NCBI GenBank assembly: GCA_040954445.1
Contig: CP144361.1
Coordinates: forward strand, 248,001-312,000
From: Burkholderia sp.
GTDB taxonomy: Bacteria > Pseudomonadota > Gammaproteobacteria > Burkholderiales > Burkholderiaceae
Length of the DNA: 64,000 nucleotides
Direction: 5' to 3'
Shown here piece after piece: positions 12,714-23,826 of the stretch. Made by a program: the position numbers and the translations under genes. The notes under the pieces were generated by a model. It was not told the DNA's origin, did not search any database, and was given only the letters and a program-made list of their open reading frames with translations. The stretch's first letter is position 1. The number at the start of each line of letters is the position of its first letter.

Positions 12714-12786
12714 GAGGTATCAAACCCCGAACGTCAAATGCAAAAGTGAGCGTCCCAAGAGACGGGGAATCCACCCGAAGAGATTT
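12714..12786. repeat. ~70-bp dispersed repeat, copy 1
   Basis: GAGGTATCAAACCCCGAACG... to GGGGAATCCACCCGAAGAG. The same sequence, inverted or diverged, recurs at 23711-23782, 33979-34036 and 45690-45752, always between genes. Function not recognised; possibly the end of a lost IS. Confidence 0.6.
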
Positions 12787-12836
12787 ACCACCCCGGGGGT
12801 GCCTGCCGGCACGCGATCGGCCAGCGCAGGCAGGCT

Positions 12837-13337
12837 TCAGCGTGCGCTGCGTACGCGGCGAAGCTCGTCGTAGATCAGTAAAATCGCACCGATGGTGATC
12901 GCCGCATCGGCCAAGTTGAAGGTGGGCCAGTGCCAGCCGCTGACGTGGAAATCGAGGAAGTCAATCACGTGGTCATACATCAGCCGATCGATCACGTTGC
13001 CGAGCGCGCCGCCCAGGATCAGCACTAGCGACAAACTGAACAGGTGCTGGTGGCCGTGACGCTTGAGCAGGTAGCAGATCACCAAGGTCGCGCTAATACC
13101 CAGCGCCGTGAAGGCCCAGCGCTGCCAGCCGCTAGCGTTCGACAGAAAGCCGAAAGCCGCGCCACGGTTGTAGACCAATACCAGGTTGAAGAAGCCGGTC
13201 AGCGCATATATCGCGCCGTAGCTGAAGGTTTTCAGCACCGCGATCTTCGAGAGCTGGTCGAACAGGATCACGATCAGCGAAATGCCCAGCCACGGCGCGA
13301 ACACGCCGCCAGTCGATTTTGACAGGGTTTTCGCCAT
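12837..13337 (-). CDS. lspA: Lipoprotein signal peptidase (signal peptidase II)
   Basis: LspA is an inner-membrane aspartyl protease that cuts the signal peptide of diacylglyceryl prolipoproteins. The 166-residue product has four hydrophobic segments. The catalytic aspartates lie in GALGNVIDR (about 117-125) and FNLADAAI (about 146-153), and [11 protein letters not shown] is conserved. Its stop lies after the coaBC-side repeat; its start is 3 bp from the ileS stop, indicating translational coupling, the usual ileS-lspA arrangement. Confidence 0.96.
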   Translation of the reverse strand: MAKTLSKSTGGVFAPWLGISLIVILFDQLSKIAVLKTFSYGAIYALTGFFNLVLVYNRGAAFGFLSNASGWQRWAFTALGISATLVICYLLKRHGHQHLFSLSLVLILGGALGNVIDRLMYDHVIDFLDFHVSGWHWPTFNLADAAITIGAILLIYDELRRVRSAR

Positions 13338-13340
13338 GGT

Positions 13341-16178
13341 TTATGCAGCGCTCCGGGTTTCGCCGTTTTCAAAGAGGTTGGAGAAGCAGCGACCACACAG
13401 CGTTGGGTGCTCTACGTGCATGCTCACGTCCGCGCGGTAATGCCAGCAGCGCTCGCACTTCTGGTAGGTCGAGGCGGCCACGTCGATAGCTTCGTCGGCT
13501 TCCGAGGGCACCTCGGTGACAGTAGCCGCCGAGGTGATCAGCACGAACTTGAGGTCCTCGCCGAGGCTTACCAGTGCCGCGTGGCTCCCGCCGCTCGCGC
13601 GGATTTCGACTTCGGCCTGCAGCGAGGAGCCGATCCGGTTCACGCTACGCGCTTCCTCCATCGCCTTAGCCACGTCTGCGCGCACCGCGCGCAACAGTGT
13701 CCATTTATCGAGCAGGGCGGCTGCGCCGTCGATCTCAGGGTAAGCGTAGTAAGTTTCCGTGAAGATTGTCTCGCTGGCCGGCTGGAACACTTTCCAGGCT
13801 TCTTCGGCAGTGAACGAGAGGAAGGGCGCGAGTACGCGCAGCAGGCCCTGCGTGACGTGGTAGAGCGCGGTCTGTGCGGAGCGGCGCGCCGTCGAGGCAA
13901 ACGCGCTGGTGTAGAGTCGGTCCTTCAGCACGTCGAGGTAGAAGCCGCCAAGATCCTCCGAGCAATAAGTTTGCAGCTTCGCCACGATCGGGTGGAACTC
14001 GTATTTTTCGTAGTACGCGAGCAGCTCGGTCTGTAGCTGGGCCGAGAAAGCGATCGCGTAGCGATCGATCTCGAGCCATTCGGAGACTGGCAGCGCGTCC
14101 TTGGCGTAGTCAAAGTCCGCCAGGTTGGCGAGCAGGAAGCGCAGCGTGTTGCGAATCCTTCGATAACCCTCGGTGACGCGCTTAAGGATTTCCTCGGAGA
14201 TCGCCAGCTCGCCCGAGTAGTCGGTCGAAGCAATCCACAGGCGCACGATTTCCGCGCCTAGGCGGTTCGACACTTCATGCGGGTCGATGCCGTTGCCAAG
14301 CGACTTGCTCATCTTGCGGCCTTCGCCGTCAACCGTGAAGCCGTGCGTGAGCAGGCCCTTGTAGGGCGCGCGACCGTCGATCATGGAGGCCGTCAACAGC
14401 GAGGAGTGGAACCAGCCGCGATGCTGGTCCGAGCCTTCCAGGTAGAGGTCGGCCGGGAACTGCAGCGCGTCTTTGTGCGAGCCACGCAGCACGTGCCAGT
14501 GCGTGGTGCCCGAGTCAAACCAGACGTCGAGCGTGTCGCGGTTCTTCTCGTAGAGATTGGCCTCGTCGCCGAGCAGTTCTCGCTCGTCTAGCGTCTGCCA
14601 GGCCTCGATGCCCTCGGCCTCAACGCGCTTGGCCACTGCCTCGAGCAGCTCCAGCGTGAACGGATGCCGTTCGCCAGTTTCTTTGTGGATAAAGAAGGCC
14701 ATTGGTACGCCCCACTGGCGCTGGCGCGACAGTGTCCAGTCCGGCCGATTAGCGATCATGCTATACAGGCGCTGCTTGCCCCAGGAGGGGTAGAAAGCGA
14801 TGTCTTCGATGCCCTGCAGCGCGATTTCGCGCAACGTCCGACCGCCGTCGTTCGGCTGGGTGTCCATGCCAGCGAACCATTGTGCGGTTGCACGATAGAT
14901 AATCGGCGACTTGTGGCGCCAGCAGTGCATGTAGCTGTGGATGTATTTCTCGCTGCGCAACAGGGTGCCGGCGGCTTGCAGCGCCTCGACCACCTTCGGG
15001 TTCGCGTCCCAGATCGGCAAGCCGCCGAACAACGGAAGCGATTCGATGTAGCGACCATCGCCCATCACCGGATTGATGATGTCGGCGTCGCTCATGCCGT
15101 GCGCTTTGCAGGAGACGAAGTCTTCCACGCCGTAGGCGGGCGAGGAATGGACGATGCCGGTGCCAGTGTCGGCGGTGACGTAGTCGACGAGGTAGACCGG
15201 CGAGCTGCGCTGGTAGCCCGGATGCGAGCCGGCCAGCGGGTGGTGGAAGCGCAGCCCCGAGAGCTTCGCGCCGGGCGTGGTGGCTATCGCCTTTCCGCTT
15301 AGCTTGAAGGCTTCGAGGCAGGCAGCCACGCGCTCTTCGGCGAGGATCAGCAGGCCGCGCGGCGTGTCGACCAGCGCGTAGACGCTTTCCGGATGCGCGT
15401 TGAGCGCCTGGTTGGCGGGAATTGTCCAGGGCGTCGTGGTCCAGATCACGATGCCGCCGTCGGCGCGCGGCAGCACCGACAGGCCGAAAGCCTGGGCGGT
15501 GGGCTCCGGTTCGGAGAACGGGAACAGCACATCAATAGTCGAATCAGTGCGGTCTTTGTACTCGATCTCAGCCTCGGCCAACGCCGAGCCGCAGTCGAAG
15601 CACCAATTGACCGGCTTCAGGCCGCGATAGACGAAACCCTTCTCGATGATCTTGCCGAGTGCGCGCAATTCCTCCGCTTCATCCTGGAAGTGCATCGTCT
15701 TGTACGGGTTCCTCCAGTCGCCGAGTACACCCAGCCGCTTGAAGCCGACCTTCTGCTTTTCGATCTGCTCGGTGGCGTAGGCGCGCGCCTTCTTCTGAAC
15801 CTCGTCGACTGGCAGCGACTTGCCACACTGCTTTTCGATCTGAATCTCGATCGGCATGCCGTGGCAATCCCATCCCGGCACGTAGGGTGCGTCGAAGCCG
15901 GCCATGTTGCGCGACTTGACAACGATGTCCTTGAGGATCTTGTTGACCGCGTGGCCGAGGTGGATGTCGCCGTTTGCGTAAGGCGGGCCGTCGTGCAGAA
16001 TGAACTTCGGTCGACCGGCGCTGGCTGCGCGGATCTTTTCGTAGATGCCGCGGTCATCCCACTCCTGCACCCACTGCGGCTCGCGCTTGGGCAGGTCGCC
16101 ACGCATCGGGAACGGCGTGTCGAGCAGGTTGACCGGATACTTGGCCTGTAGTTTCGAATTGCTTTTCTTGTTGCTCAT
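13341..16178 (-). CDS. ileS: Isoleucyl-tRNA synthetase
   Basis: Class I synthetase charging tRNA-Ile. From the ATG at 16178 ([20 protein letters not shown]) the product has 945 residues, the length of relatives; an upstream ATG at 16259 would add 27 unlikely residues. The HIGH motif is [11 protein letters not shown] (about 70-80), KMSKS is in [11 protein letters not shown] (about 605-615), and the C-terminal zinc-binding pairs are [11 protein letters not shown] and CGRCFSN. The editing domain ([12 protein letters not shown]) is present. No disruption is seen. Confidence 0.97.
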   Translation of the reverse strand: MSNKKSNSKLQAKYPVNLLDTPFPMRGDLPKREPQWVQEWDDRGIYEKIRAASAGRPKFILHDGPPYANGDIHLGHAVNKILKDIVVKSRNMAGFDAPYVPGWDCHGMPIEIQIEKQCGKSLPVDEVQKKARAYATEQIEKQKVGFKRLGVLGDWRNPYKTMHFQDEAEELRALGKIIEKGFVYRGLKPVNWCFDCGSALAEAEIEYKDRTDSTIDVLFPFSEPEPTAQAFGLSVLPRADGGIVIWTTTPWTIPANQALNAHPESVYALVDTPRGLLILAEERVAACLEAFKLSGKAIATTPGAKLSGLRFHHPLAGSHPGYQRSSPVYLVDYVTADTGTGIVHSSPAYGVEDFVSCKAHGMSDADIINPVMGDGRYIESLPLFGGLPIWDANPKVVEALQAAGTLLRSEKYIHSYMHCWRHKSPIIYRATAQWFAGMDTQPNDGGRTLREIALQGIEDIAFYPSWGKQRLYSMIANRPDWTLSRQRQWGVPMAFFIHKETGERHPFTLELLEAVAKRVEAEGIEAWQTLDERELLGDEANLYEKNRDTLDVWFDSGTTHWHVLRGSHKDALQFPADLYLEGSDQHRGWFHSSLLTASMIDGRAPYKGLLTHGFTVDGEGRKMSKSLGNGIDPHEVSNRLGAEIVRLWIASTDYSGELAISEEILKRVTEGYRRIRNTLRFLLANLADFDYAKDALPVSEWLEIDRYAIAFSAQLQTELLAYYEKYEFHPIVAKLQTYCSEDLGGFYLDVLKDRLYTSAFASTARRSAQTALYHVTQGLLRVLAPFLSFTAEEAWKVFQPASETIFTETYYAYPEIDGAAALLDKWTLLRAVRADVAKAMEEARSVNRIGSSLQAEVEIRASGGSHAALVSLGEDLKFVLITSAATVTEVPSEADEAIDVAASTYQKCERCWHYRADVSMHVEHPTLCGRCFSNLFENGETRSAA

Positions 16179-16280
16179 GTCGGGACTCGATATCTCATTC
16201 TGGAATGCTCGCGCGTCGTAAATTTGGGGACGGACGCTGTGACGGCGCGGTAGGTGCATGGCTTGCCCGTGACGGGTCAG

Positions 16281-17273
16281 CTAATTCGGTCGCTCGAAGA
16301 GGGAGGTGGTCAAGCCGGTGGCGAGACCGCCGGGCGGCATGCTGTGCGCGGAGAAATAGGCGCGCGTGTCGACTATGTCCTGCGCGATCGCGCGGGTCAG
16401 CCTCTCGAGGTCGATAAACTTGGCCTCGTCGCGCAGCTTCTTGAAGAACTCGACGCGCACCAGCTTGCCGTAGGCGTCGCCGTGCCAGTCGAGGATGTGC
16501 ACCTCAAGTAGCACGCGACCGGCGTCGATCACGGTGGGCCGTACGCCGAGGCTGGCCACCGCCAGCAGCGGTGCCTCGCCCAGGCCATGCACCAGCACCA
16601 CGAAAATGCCTGACAGGGCGAGGCGCTTGTGTGCGATCGACAGGTTCAGGGTCGGGAAGCCGAGATCGCGGCCGAGCTTGATCCCGTGCGCGACGTGGCC
16701 GCTGATTGCGTAGCCATGGCCGAGCGCCTGCTTGGCTGCGTCGAGGTCGCCGGTTGCGAGCAAGGCGCGCACGCCCGAGCTCGAGATGCGCGTACCGTTT
16801 GACGCGGCCAGCGTAGCCATCTGTTCGACGTCGAAGCCATGGCGCGCGCCGGCTTCCTGCAGCGCAGCGAAGTTGCCGGCCCGCTTGGCACCGTAGTGGA
16901 AATCGTCGCCGACAATCATCCAACGCGTGTTTAGGCCATTGACCAGGGTTTGTTCCACGAAGGCCTCGGGTGCCTGGTTGGCAAAGGTATAATTGAAGTG
17001 CTCAACCACCACGCGGTCCACACCATTCTCGCGCAGCGCCTCTAGCTTGTCGCGCAGCATCGCGATCCGGGGCGGGGCACCAGCTGGATTGAAGAACTCG
17101 CGCGGGTGCGGCTCAAAGGTCATCACGCAGACCGACAATCCGCGCGCGTCCGCCGCTGCTCGCACGCGCGCGAGCAGGGCCTGATGGCCACGGTGGACAC
17201 CGTCGAAATTACCGATCGTCAGCGCGCACGGGACGCGGCTTTCGGTGCTAGGCAGGCCGCGAAAGACTTTCAC
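16281..17273 (-). CDS. ribF: Bifunctional riboflavin kinase / FMN adenylyltransferase
   Basis: RibF converts riboflavin to FMN and FAD. The 330-residue protein begins with the nucleotidyltransferase domain: TIGNFDGVHRGHQALL (about 19-34), FEPHPREFF (about 53-61) and the SSSGVRALLATGDL segment (about 164-177). The kinase domain follows with GRDLGFPTLNLS (about 205-216, the PTAN-like region here PTLN) and the C-terminal FFKKLRDEAKF. It precedes ileS by 102 bp, the usual order. An IS903-like end begins 11 bp upstream of its ATG, so its native promoter is probably lost. Confidence 0.95.
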   Translation of the reverse strand: MKVFRGLPSTESRVPCALTIGNFDGVHRGHQALLARVRAAADARGLSVCVMTFEPHPREFFNPAGAPPRIAMLRDKLEALRENGVDRVVVEHFNYTFANQAPEAFVEQTLVNGLNTRWMIVGDDFHYGAKRAGNFAALQEAGARHGFDVEQMATLAASNGTRISSSGVRALLATGDLDAAKQALGHGYAISGHVAHGIKLGRDLGFPTLNLSIAHKRLALSGIFVVLVHGLGEAPLLAVASLGVRPTVIDAGRVLLEVHILDWHGDAYGKLVRVEFFKKLRDEAKFIDLERLTRAIAQDIVDTRAYFSAHSMPPGGLATGLTTSLFERPN

Positions 17274-17283
17274 GATAGCGGGA

Positions 17284-17754
17284 GGCGTTGTTGCATAAAT
17301 CGAGCTTGAGGACGCAATGGTATCGACGGAAATAATTTCAGGCGATACGAACGGATTGCGGACGAGTGAGGTCCGCCATGCGGTTGATTACGCCGCCGCG
17401 AACGGCGACTTCGGTCGCCTGCGGGTCGCATGTGATGTGTCCAGAGCAAGTTGCTGGTGAGCGTCTTGAACCGATACATCGTATTCTCGGCAAGCGATCG
17501 CCGGTGATAGCCACTGTCTTTCTTCCATTCTCGACGACCGTCACGGGCAATTGCATCAACCGAGCCGGTACGCTACGCCGCACCGGGCGTATCCGCTGGC
17601 CAATGAGCGGCACCCTCGCGTGGCGGAATCAAAGGAGTAGCACTGCGTGCAGCAATGGCCGCATGGCATGGCTTGGTGTCGTAGGCACCGTCACCGCTGA
17701 TGGCATCGATTTGTTATTCGCGTGGAATTTGGTCGAGCAACTTGGCCAACGCGG
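17284..17754 (-). mobile_element. IS903-like element copy E, truncated
   Basis: Right-end terminal repeat at 17284, then the C-terminal part of the transposase in two frames. The element stops at 17754 where a second right end begins. It lies directly upstream of ribF. Confidence 0.85.
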
Positions 17755-17782
17755 GGCGTTGTTGCATAAATCGAGCGTGAGC
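17755..17782 (-). mobile_element. Solo IS903-like right end
   Basis: Only about 28 bp (GGCGTTGTTGCATAAATCGA then GCGTGAG) remain before unrelated sequence starts at 17783. Confidence 0.7.
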
Positions 17783-17860
17783 CTTCACGAACCCACGCTT
17801 TTAGTCGACGCGCAGCAGCCCTATCTTAATCACGTAAAAACAGCGCATCACACGCCGCCA

Positions 17861-18215
<355 letters not shown>

Positions 18216-19339
18216 GGCGTTGTTGCATAAATCGAACGTGAGGACGCCATGGCATCGGACGATGCATAATTCAGGCGATACGAACGAATTGCGGACGAGC
18301 GAGGTCCGCCATGCGGTTGATGACGCCGACGCGAACGGCGACCTCGGTCGCCTGCGCGGCGATGTGACGCGCCCAGAGACAGTGGCCGGTGAGGGTCTTG
18401 AACCGATACATCGCATTCTCGGCAAGCGATCGCCGGTGGTAGCCACTGTGTTGCTTCCATTCTCGACGACCGTCACGGGCAATTGCATCAACCGCGCCAT
18501 TACGCCACGCCGCACCGGGCATATCCGCTGGCCAATGAGCGGCACCCTCGCGTGGCGGAATCGAAAGAATAGCACTGCGTGCAGCAATGGCCGCATGGCA
18601 TGGCTTGGTGTCGTAGGCACCGTCACCACCGATGACATCGATTTGTTCTTCGCGTGGAATCTGGTCGAGCAACTTGGCCAGAGCGTCACCGTCAGCCACA
18701 TTCTGATTCGTCATTAGCGCGGCATGCACTTGACCTGTATTCGCGTTGAGCGCGAGATGGACTTTACGCCACGTGCGCCGCTTCGAGTAGCCGTACTGGC
18801 GCACCTTCCATTCACCTTCTCCATAGACCTTCAGACCGGTGCTGTCGACAACCAGATGGATCGGTTCATTGTCACGAAGGATCGGCAGTTCGACATCAAG
18901 CGTTTTTGCCCGGCGACAGAGCGTGGTGTCATTCGGCACCGGCAAGCTCGGGAAGGCCAAATCGCGCAGACTGTGGGTGAAACCTTGCAGGGCGCGCAAG
19001 GTCAGTCGATAGACGGTCTTCACGCCAAGTAATGCCTGAATCAGGCGTATCGCCATATAGACACGGGCGACCACGTGTGGGTATGGCATCGGGTATTCTG
19101 GCAAGGACGGCTTCATCTATCCATATTGTTACGTTCCCCCGGTTGATCAGGCCTGCATTATAGGCGCCCAATTCTTGACACGGTAGCGTGCCTTCGGCTC
19201 ACCTTTCTTGTGTATGTCCTTGCGCATTTTCTTGGCAAAAATTAGGCAATTACTCTGGAATCTGACTTGATAGGAGGCTGGCCCCGCGACCGTTGCGCGT
19301 AAACGTCAACGGATCTCGCTCGATTTATGCAACAACGCC
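18216..19339 (-). mobile_element. IS903-like element copy G, frameshifted
   Basis: Both ends are present. The transposase frame is broken near 19030-19060 (CTGATTCAGGCGTATCGCC region); upstream frame RGNVTIWIDEAVLARIPDAI, downstream frame LTLRALQGFTHSLRDLAFPS to SVRIA. Flanks differ (GTTCTCCTT and CCAGAAATC), so adjacent host DNA was lost; it separates nadC and petC fragments that are not normally neighbours. Confidence 0.88.
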
Positions 19340-19433
19340 CCAGAAATCACCAAATCGGGTCGCTCTCTATTGCATGCATAAACCGATTTGCTATGCAGCT
19401 TTATTCAAAATAATATATTTCTGATAAATATGA

Positions 19434-19573
19434 TGCGACTATGGCCGACCTCGTCGCATACCTAGGGCTGGCAGACCCGTAAGCCCGTCGGCATCTGAAT
19501 GTTGATGTTCCTCGGCATCCTGAGCTTTTTCGCGTGGCGGCTAAATGTCGCCTATTGGAAAAATATCAAGTAA
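19434..19573 (+). pseudogene. petC: Cytochrome c1, C-terminal remnant
   Basis: PetC is the haem c subunit of the cytochrome bc1 complex. The sequence encodes MADLVAYLG and, in another frame, GWQTRKPVGI, an in-frame TGA, then MLMFLGILSFFAWRLNVAYW and a stop at 19571. This is the membrane anchor at the end of cytochrome c1. The rest of petABC is absent next to it, replaced by copy G. Confidence 0.75.
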
Positions 19574-19666
19574 ACACGCCAAGGCCAGCGTGGGGCCGGC
19601 CAAGGAGAGACTTGCTGGCCGGTTTATCCGCGCGTCGGCCCTCGGCTTTTTGAGGAAAGGCACATT

Positions 19667-20277
19667 ATGATGGTTTTATATTCTGGCACGACGTGTCCTT
19701 TCTCCCAGCGCTGCCGGCTGGTGCTGTTCGAAAAAGGCATGGACTTCGAGATTCGCGATGTCGACTTGTTCAACAAACCTGAAGATATCACCGTGATGAA
19801 CCCCTATGGTCAGGTGCCGATCCTCGTCGAACGTGATTTGATCCTGTACGAGTCGAACATCATCAATGAGTACATTGACGAGCGCTTCCCGCATCCGCAG
19901 CTGATGCCGCCGACCCTGTGCAGCGTGCGCGCGCGCGACTGTTCCTGCTAAACTTTGCCAAGGAGCTGTTCGTTCACGTCAGCACGCTCGAGAACGAGAA
20001 GGGCAAGGCCGCCGAGAAGAACCATGAGAAGGCACGCCTGGCGATTCGCGATCGCCTGACCCAGCTTGCGCCGATCTTCGTCAAAAACAAGTACATGCTC
20101 GGCGAGGAGTTTTCGATGCTCGATGTCGCAATCTCACCACTGCTGTGGCGCCTGGATCACTACGGCATCGAGCTGTCGAAAAACGCAGCACCGTTAATGA
20201 AATATGCCGAGCGTATCTTCAGCCGTCCGGCGTATATCGAAGCGCTGACACCTTCAGAAAAGGTGATGCGTCGTTAA
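19667..20277 (+). pseudogene. sspA: Stringent starvation protein A (GST fold), one-base frameshift
   Basis: SspA is an RNA polymerase-associated glutathione-S-transferase-like protein. The first frame reads MMVLYSGTTCPFSQRCRLVL to YIDERFPHPQLMP, and the second RARARLFLLNFAKELFVHVS to TPSEKVMRR. Together they match the full ~203-residue family. One base is missing near 19908, where relatives have Pro-Ala-Asp-Pro-Val-Gln. No homopolymer of note is present, so this looks like real decay or a sequence error. The usual partner sspB is not found downstream. Confidence 0.87.
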
Positions 20278-20368
20278 AACGGCTTTTCGGCTATCGGTAC
20301 ACGCGCGGCGGAGAGCCACTGCGTTGGTGCCCGTACAAAAACTGTGATGCAAGAGACTTTGCGGCGGA

Positions 20369-20412
20369 GCCGGTTTTTTCTAGACATAGATTGTGGGTAA
20401 ACGCATCATCCA
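20369..20412 (+). repeat. Short dispersed repeat next to an IS end, copy 1
   Basis: GCCGGTTTTTTCTAGACATA then GATTGTGGGTAAACGCATCATCC. Nearly the same sequence is at 37080-37125. Probably the end of an unidentified, lost IS. The rest of 20278-20422 shows no gene. Confidence 0.5.
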
Positions 20413-20422
20413 CACTGGGGTC

Positions 20423-21512
20423 GGCGTTGTTGCATCAATCTAGCGAGAGCCGGTGACGTTTACGCGCAACGGTCGGGGCCAGCCCCCTATCGGGGTCAGA
20501 TTCCAGATCCAGAGTAACTGCCTAATTCTTTTCAAGAAAATGGGCAAGGACATACACAAGACAGGTGAGCCGAAAGCACGCTACCGTATCAGGAATTTGG
20601 CAGCCTATAATGAAGTTCTGATCAACCGGTGGGAACGTGACGATATGGATAAATGAAGCCATCTTTTCCAGAATACCCAACGCCATACCCACGCGTGGTC
20701 CCCCCTGTCTATACGGCGATACGCTGATTCAGGCAGTACTTGGCGTGAAGACCGTCTATCGACTGACGTTCCGCGCCCTGCAAGGTTTCACCCAAAGTCT
20801 GCGCGATCTGGCCTTCCCGAGTTTGCCGGTGCCGAATTACACCACGCTCTTTCGCCGGGGAAAACGCTTGATGTCAAACTGCCGATCCTTCATGACAATG
20901 AACCGATCCATCTGGTTGTCGACAGCACTGGTCTGAAGGTCTATGGAGAAGGTGAATGGAAGGTGCGCCAGCACGGCTACTCGAAGCGGCGCACGTGGCG
21001 TAAAGTCCATTTCGCGCTCAACGCGAATACGGGTCAAGTGCATGCCGCGCTAATGACGAATCAGAATATGGCTGACGGTGAAGCTCTGGCCAAGTTGCTC
21101 GACCAGATTCCACGCGGCGAACAGATCGATGTCATCGGCGGTGATGGTGCCTACGACACCAAGCCATGCCATGCGGCCATTGCTGCACGCAGTGCTATTC
21201 CTTCGATTCCACCACGCGAGGGTGCCGTTCATTGGCCAGCGGATATGCCCAGTGCGGCGTGGCGTAATGGCGCGGTTGATGCAATTGCCCGTGACGGTCG
21301 TCGAGAATGGAAGCAAGACAGTGGCTAACACCGGCGATCGCTTGCCGAGAATGCGATGTATCGGTTCAAAACCCTCACCGGCAACTGTCTCTGGGCGAGA
21401 CGGCGTCATCAACCGCATGGCGGACCTCGCTCGTCCGCAATCCGTTCGTATCGCCTGAAATTATGCCCGTCGATGCCGTTGCGTCCTCACGCTCGATTTA
21501 TGCAACAACACC
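20423..21512 (+). mobile_element. IS903-like element copy H, inactivated
   Basis: Both ends are present but the element is short because ~46 bp are deleted near 21396, and TAA replaces a sense codon at 21326 (Gly-Tyr position of the YHRR motif). Its right end abuts truncated copy I in the opposite orientation. Confidence 0.88.
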
Positions 21513-22009
21513 GTATCGTAGGCACCGTCACCACCGATGACATCGATTTGTTCTTTGCGTGGAATCTGGTCGAGCAACTTGGCCAGAGCGTCACCGTCAG
21601 CCACATTCTGATGCGTCATTAGCGCGGCATGCACTTGACCCGTATTCACGTTGAACGCGAGATGGACTTTACGCCACGTGCACCGCTTCGAGTAGCGGTG
21701 CTGGCGCTCCACCCTGCCATTCACCTTCGCCATAGACCTTCAGACCGGTGCTGTCGACCACCAGGTGGATTCGTTCGTTGTCGCGAAGGATCGGCAGTTC
21801 GACATCAAGCGTTTTTGCCCGGCGACAGAGGGTGGCGTAAATTCGGCACCGGCAAGCTCGGGAAGGCCAGATCGCCCAGACTTTGGGTGAAACCTTGCAG
21901 GGCGCGCAACGTCAGTCGATAGACGGTCTTCACGCTAAGTACTGCCTGAATCAGCGTACCGCCGCACAGACGCGGGCGACCGCGCATGGGTAGGGTGTCG
22001 GGCATTCTA

Positions 22010-22123
22010 TTGATCCGCAATTCGTGATTGTAAAATTAGACAATCGTCCTGCATGTGAAGAGCATGGAAAAACAAGACATGAAGGACGATTGTCTAATTT
22101 TACAATCACGAATTGCGGATCAA
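22010..22123. repeat. 114-bp TA-flanked palindrome, copy 2 (inside an IS)
   Basis: Flanked by TA at 22008-22009 and 22124-22125. Left arm TTGATCCGCAATTCGTGATT, continuing GTAAAATTAGACAATCG; right arm is its near-perfect complement ending TGCGGATCAA. Loop contains GAAGAGCATGGAAAAACAAG. The arms here carry GTAAAATTAGACAATCG where other copies carry other sequence, yet both arms agree. Insertion into IS copy I shows the family moved after that IS arrived. Confidence 0.9.
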
Positions 22124-22167
22124 TATAGGCCATCCAGTTCCTGACACGGTAGCGTACCTTCACGCTT

Positions 22168-23290
22168 GGCGTTGTTGCATAAATCGAGCGAGATCCGTGG
22201 ACGTTTACGCGCAACGGTCGCGGGGCCAGCCTCCTATCAAGTCAGATTCCAGAGTAACTGCCTAATTTTTGCCAAGAAAATGCGCAAAGACATACACAAG
22301 AAAGGTGAGCCGAAGGCACACTACCGTGTCAGGAATTGGGCGGCCTATAATGAAGGCCTGATCAACCGGGGGAACGTAACAATGTGGATAGATGAAGCCG
22401 TCCTTGCCAGGATACCCGATGCCATACCCACACGTGGTCGCCCGTGTCTATACGGCGATACGCTGATTCAGGTATTACTTGGCGTGAAGACCGTCTATCG
22501 ACTGACGTTGTGCGCCCTGCAAGGTTTCACCCAAAGTCGGCGCGATCTGGCCTTCCCGAGCTTGCCGGTGCCGAATTACACCACGCTCTGTCGCCGGGCA
22601 AAAACGCTTGATGTCGAACTGCCGATCCTTCGTGACAATGAACCGATCCATCTGGTTGTTGACAGCACCGGTCTGAAGGTCTATGGAGAAGGTGAATGGA
22701 AGGTGCGCCAGCACGGCTACTCGAAGCGGCGCACGTGGCGTAAAGTCCATCTCGCGCTCAGCGCGAATACGGCTCAAGTGCATGCCGCGCTAATGAAGAA
22801 TCAAAATGCGGCTGACGGTGACGCTCTGGCCCAGTTGCTCGACCAGATTTCACGCGAAGAACAAATCCATGTCATCGGCGGTGATGGTGCCTACGACACC
22901 AAGCCATGCCATGCGGCCATTGCTGCACGCAGTGCTATTCCTTTGATTCCGCCATGCGAGGGTGCCGTTCATTGGCCAGCGGATATGCCCGGCGCGGCGT
23001 GGCGTAATGGCGCGGTTGATGCAATTGCCCGTGACGGTCGTCGAGAATGGAAGCAAGAAAGTGGCTACCACCGGCGATCGCTTGCCGAGAATGCGATATA
23101 TCGGTTCAAGACCCTCACCGGCAACTGTCTTTGGGTGCGTCACATCGCCGCGCAGGCGACCGAGGTCGCCGTTCGCGTCGGCGTCATCAACCGCATGGCG
23201 GACCTCGCTCGTCCGCAATCCGTTCGTATCGCCTGAATTATGCCCGTCCGATGCCATGGCGTCCTCACGTTCGATTTATGCAACAACGCC
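22168..23290 (+). mobile_element. IS903-like element copy J, complete with target duplication
   Basis: 1,123 bp with both ends and a perfect 9-bp target duplication TTCACGCTT (22159-22167 and 23291-23299). It inserted into copy I. Confidence 0.97.
22280..23236 (+). CDS. IS5-family (IS903 subgroup) transposase, intact frame
   Basis: 318-residue DDE transposase starting MRKDIHKKGEPKAHYRVRNW. Catalytic residues expected for the family are visible: D128 in HLVVDSTGLKV, D202 in VIGGDGAYDTK and E270 in the Y-R-E-K signature YHRRSLAENAIYRFK. The ATG at 22280 follows AAGAAA; a longer frame runs in from the terminal repeat but the family starts here. Compared with copies FF and HH it has several changes (for example Met for Ile at 35, Cys for Arg at 78, His for Asp at 197), so activity is not certain. 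Confidence 0.93.
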   Translation: MRKDIHKKGEPKAHYRVRNWAAYNEGLINRGNVTMWIDEAVLARIPDAIPTRGRPCLYGDTLIQVLLGVKTVYRLTLCALQGFTQSRRDLAFPSLPVPNYTTLCRRAKTLDVELPILRDNEPIHLVVDSTGLKVYGEGEWKVRQHGYSKRRTWRKVHLALSANTAQVHAALMKNQNAADGDALAQLLDQISREEQIHVIGGDGAYDTKPCHAAIAARSAIPLIPPCEGAVHWPADMPGAAWRNGAVDAIARDGRREWKQESGYHRRSLAENAIYRFKTLTGNCLWVRHIAAQATEVAVRVGVINRMADLARPQSVRIA

Positions 23291-23439
23291 TTCACGCTTA
23301 CATGTCTTGCGTATGTCCGTGCACATTTTCTTGTAAAGCATTAGGAAGTTACGCTGAAATTTGATCTTATATCAGGGGTCTGACCCTGATAGGTGCGCGT
23401 AACTTTCACCGGCTTTCGCTAAAATTATGCAACAACGCC

Positions 23440-23826
23440 GCAAGCAGGCCATGTCCGCGCATCAGACACAGACATGCTGGAGCACGCGGATATCGTTCTG
23501 GAGGCGGCAGGCGAGCCCAGACCTTATGCGCAGCACGCCGGCGCCGACGAAAACGGCATGCAGCCAGATCGGCACGGGATGGCCGCGAGCAGTGCGCGGT
23601 CCAGAGATCTTGGCTTGGGGCCCCACGGCTGACCCGAGCAATCTGGGTGACGTTGCGGAGTGCCCTGGCCCGCTCGGCATAGATTGCCGAGCACCTGGCA
23701 CATCTGTTGCAATCTCTTTGGGTGGATTCCCAGTCCCTGGGGACGCGCACTTTTGCATTTGACTTTCGGAGTTTGATACCTCGCTCTTTTGCGCGAGAAA
23801 CTTCATTTTTCAAAAAGCACAACACC
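23440..23826. other. Region upstream of lpxC without a recognised gene
   Basis: No reading frame here resembles a known protein. It includes the ~70-bp dispersed repeat (23711-23782) immediately before lpxC. ftsZ, the usual upstream neighbour of lpxC, is absent. Confidence 0.5.
23711..23782. repeat. ~70-bp dispersed repeat, copy 2
   Basis: AATCTCTTTGGGTGGATTCC... GGAGTTTGATACCTC; inverse orientation to copy 1 at 12714. It ends about 45 bp before the lpxC start. Confidence 0.6.

Larger units (their letters stand above)
21513..23439 (-). mobile_element. IS903-like element copy I, host to two nested insertions
   Basis: Truncated copy running 21513-22009, 22124-22167 and 23291-23439. It is interrupted by a 114-bp palindrome at 22010 (which also replaces about 60 bp of the element) and by copy J at 22168. 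The left-end repeat is at 23439, slightly diverged. Confidence 0.85.

Noticed and set aside
20280..20422. Possible sspB after sspA
   Set aside because: No SspB-like sequence in any frame; only a short dispersed repeat is found.
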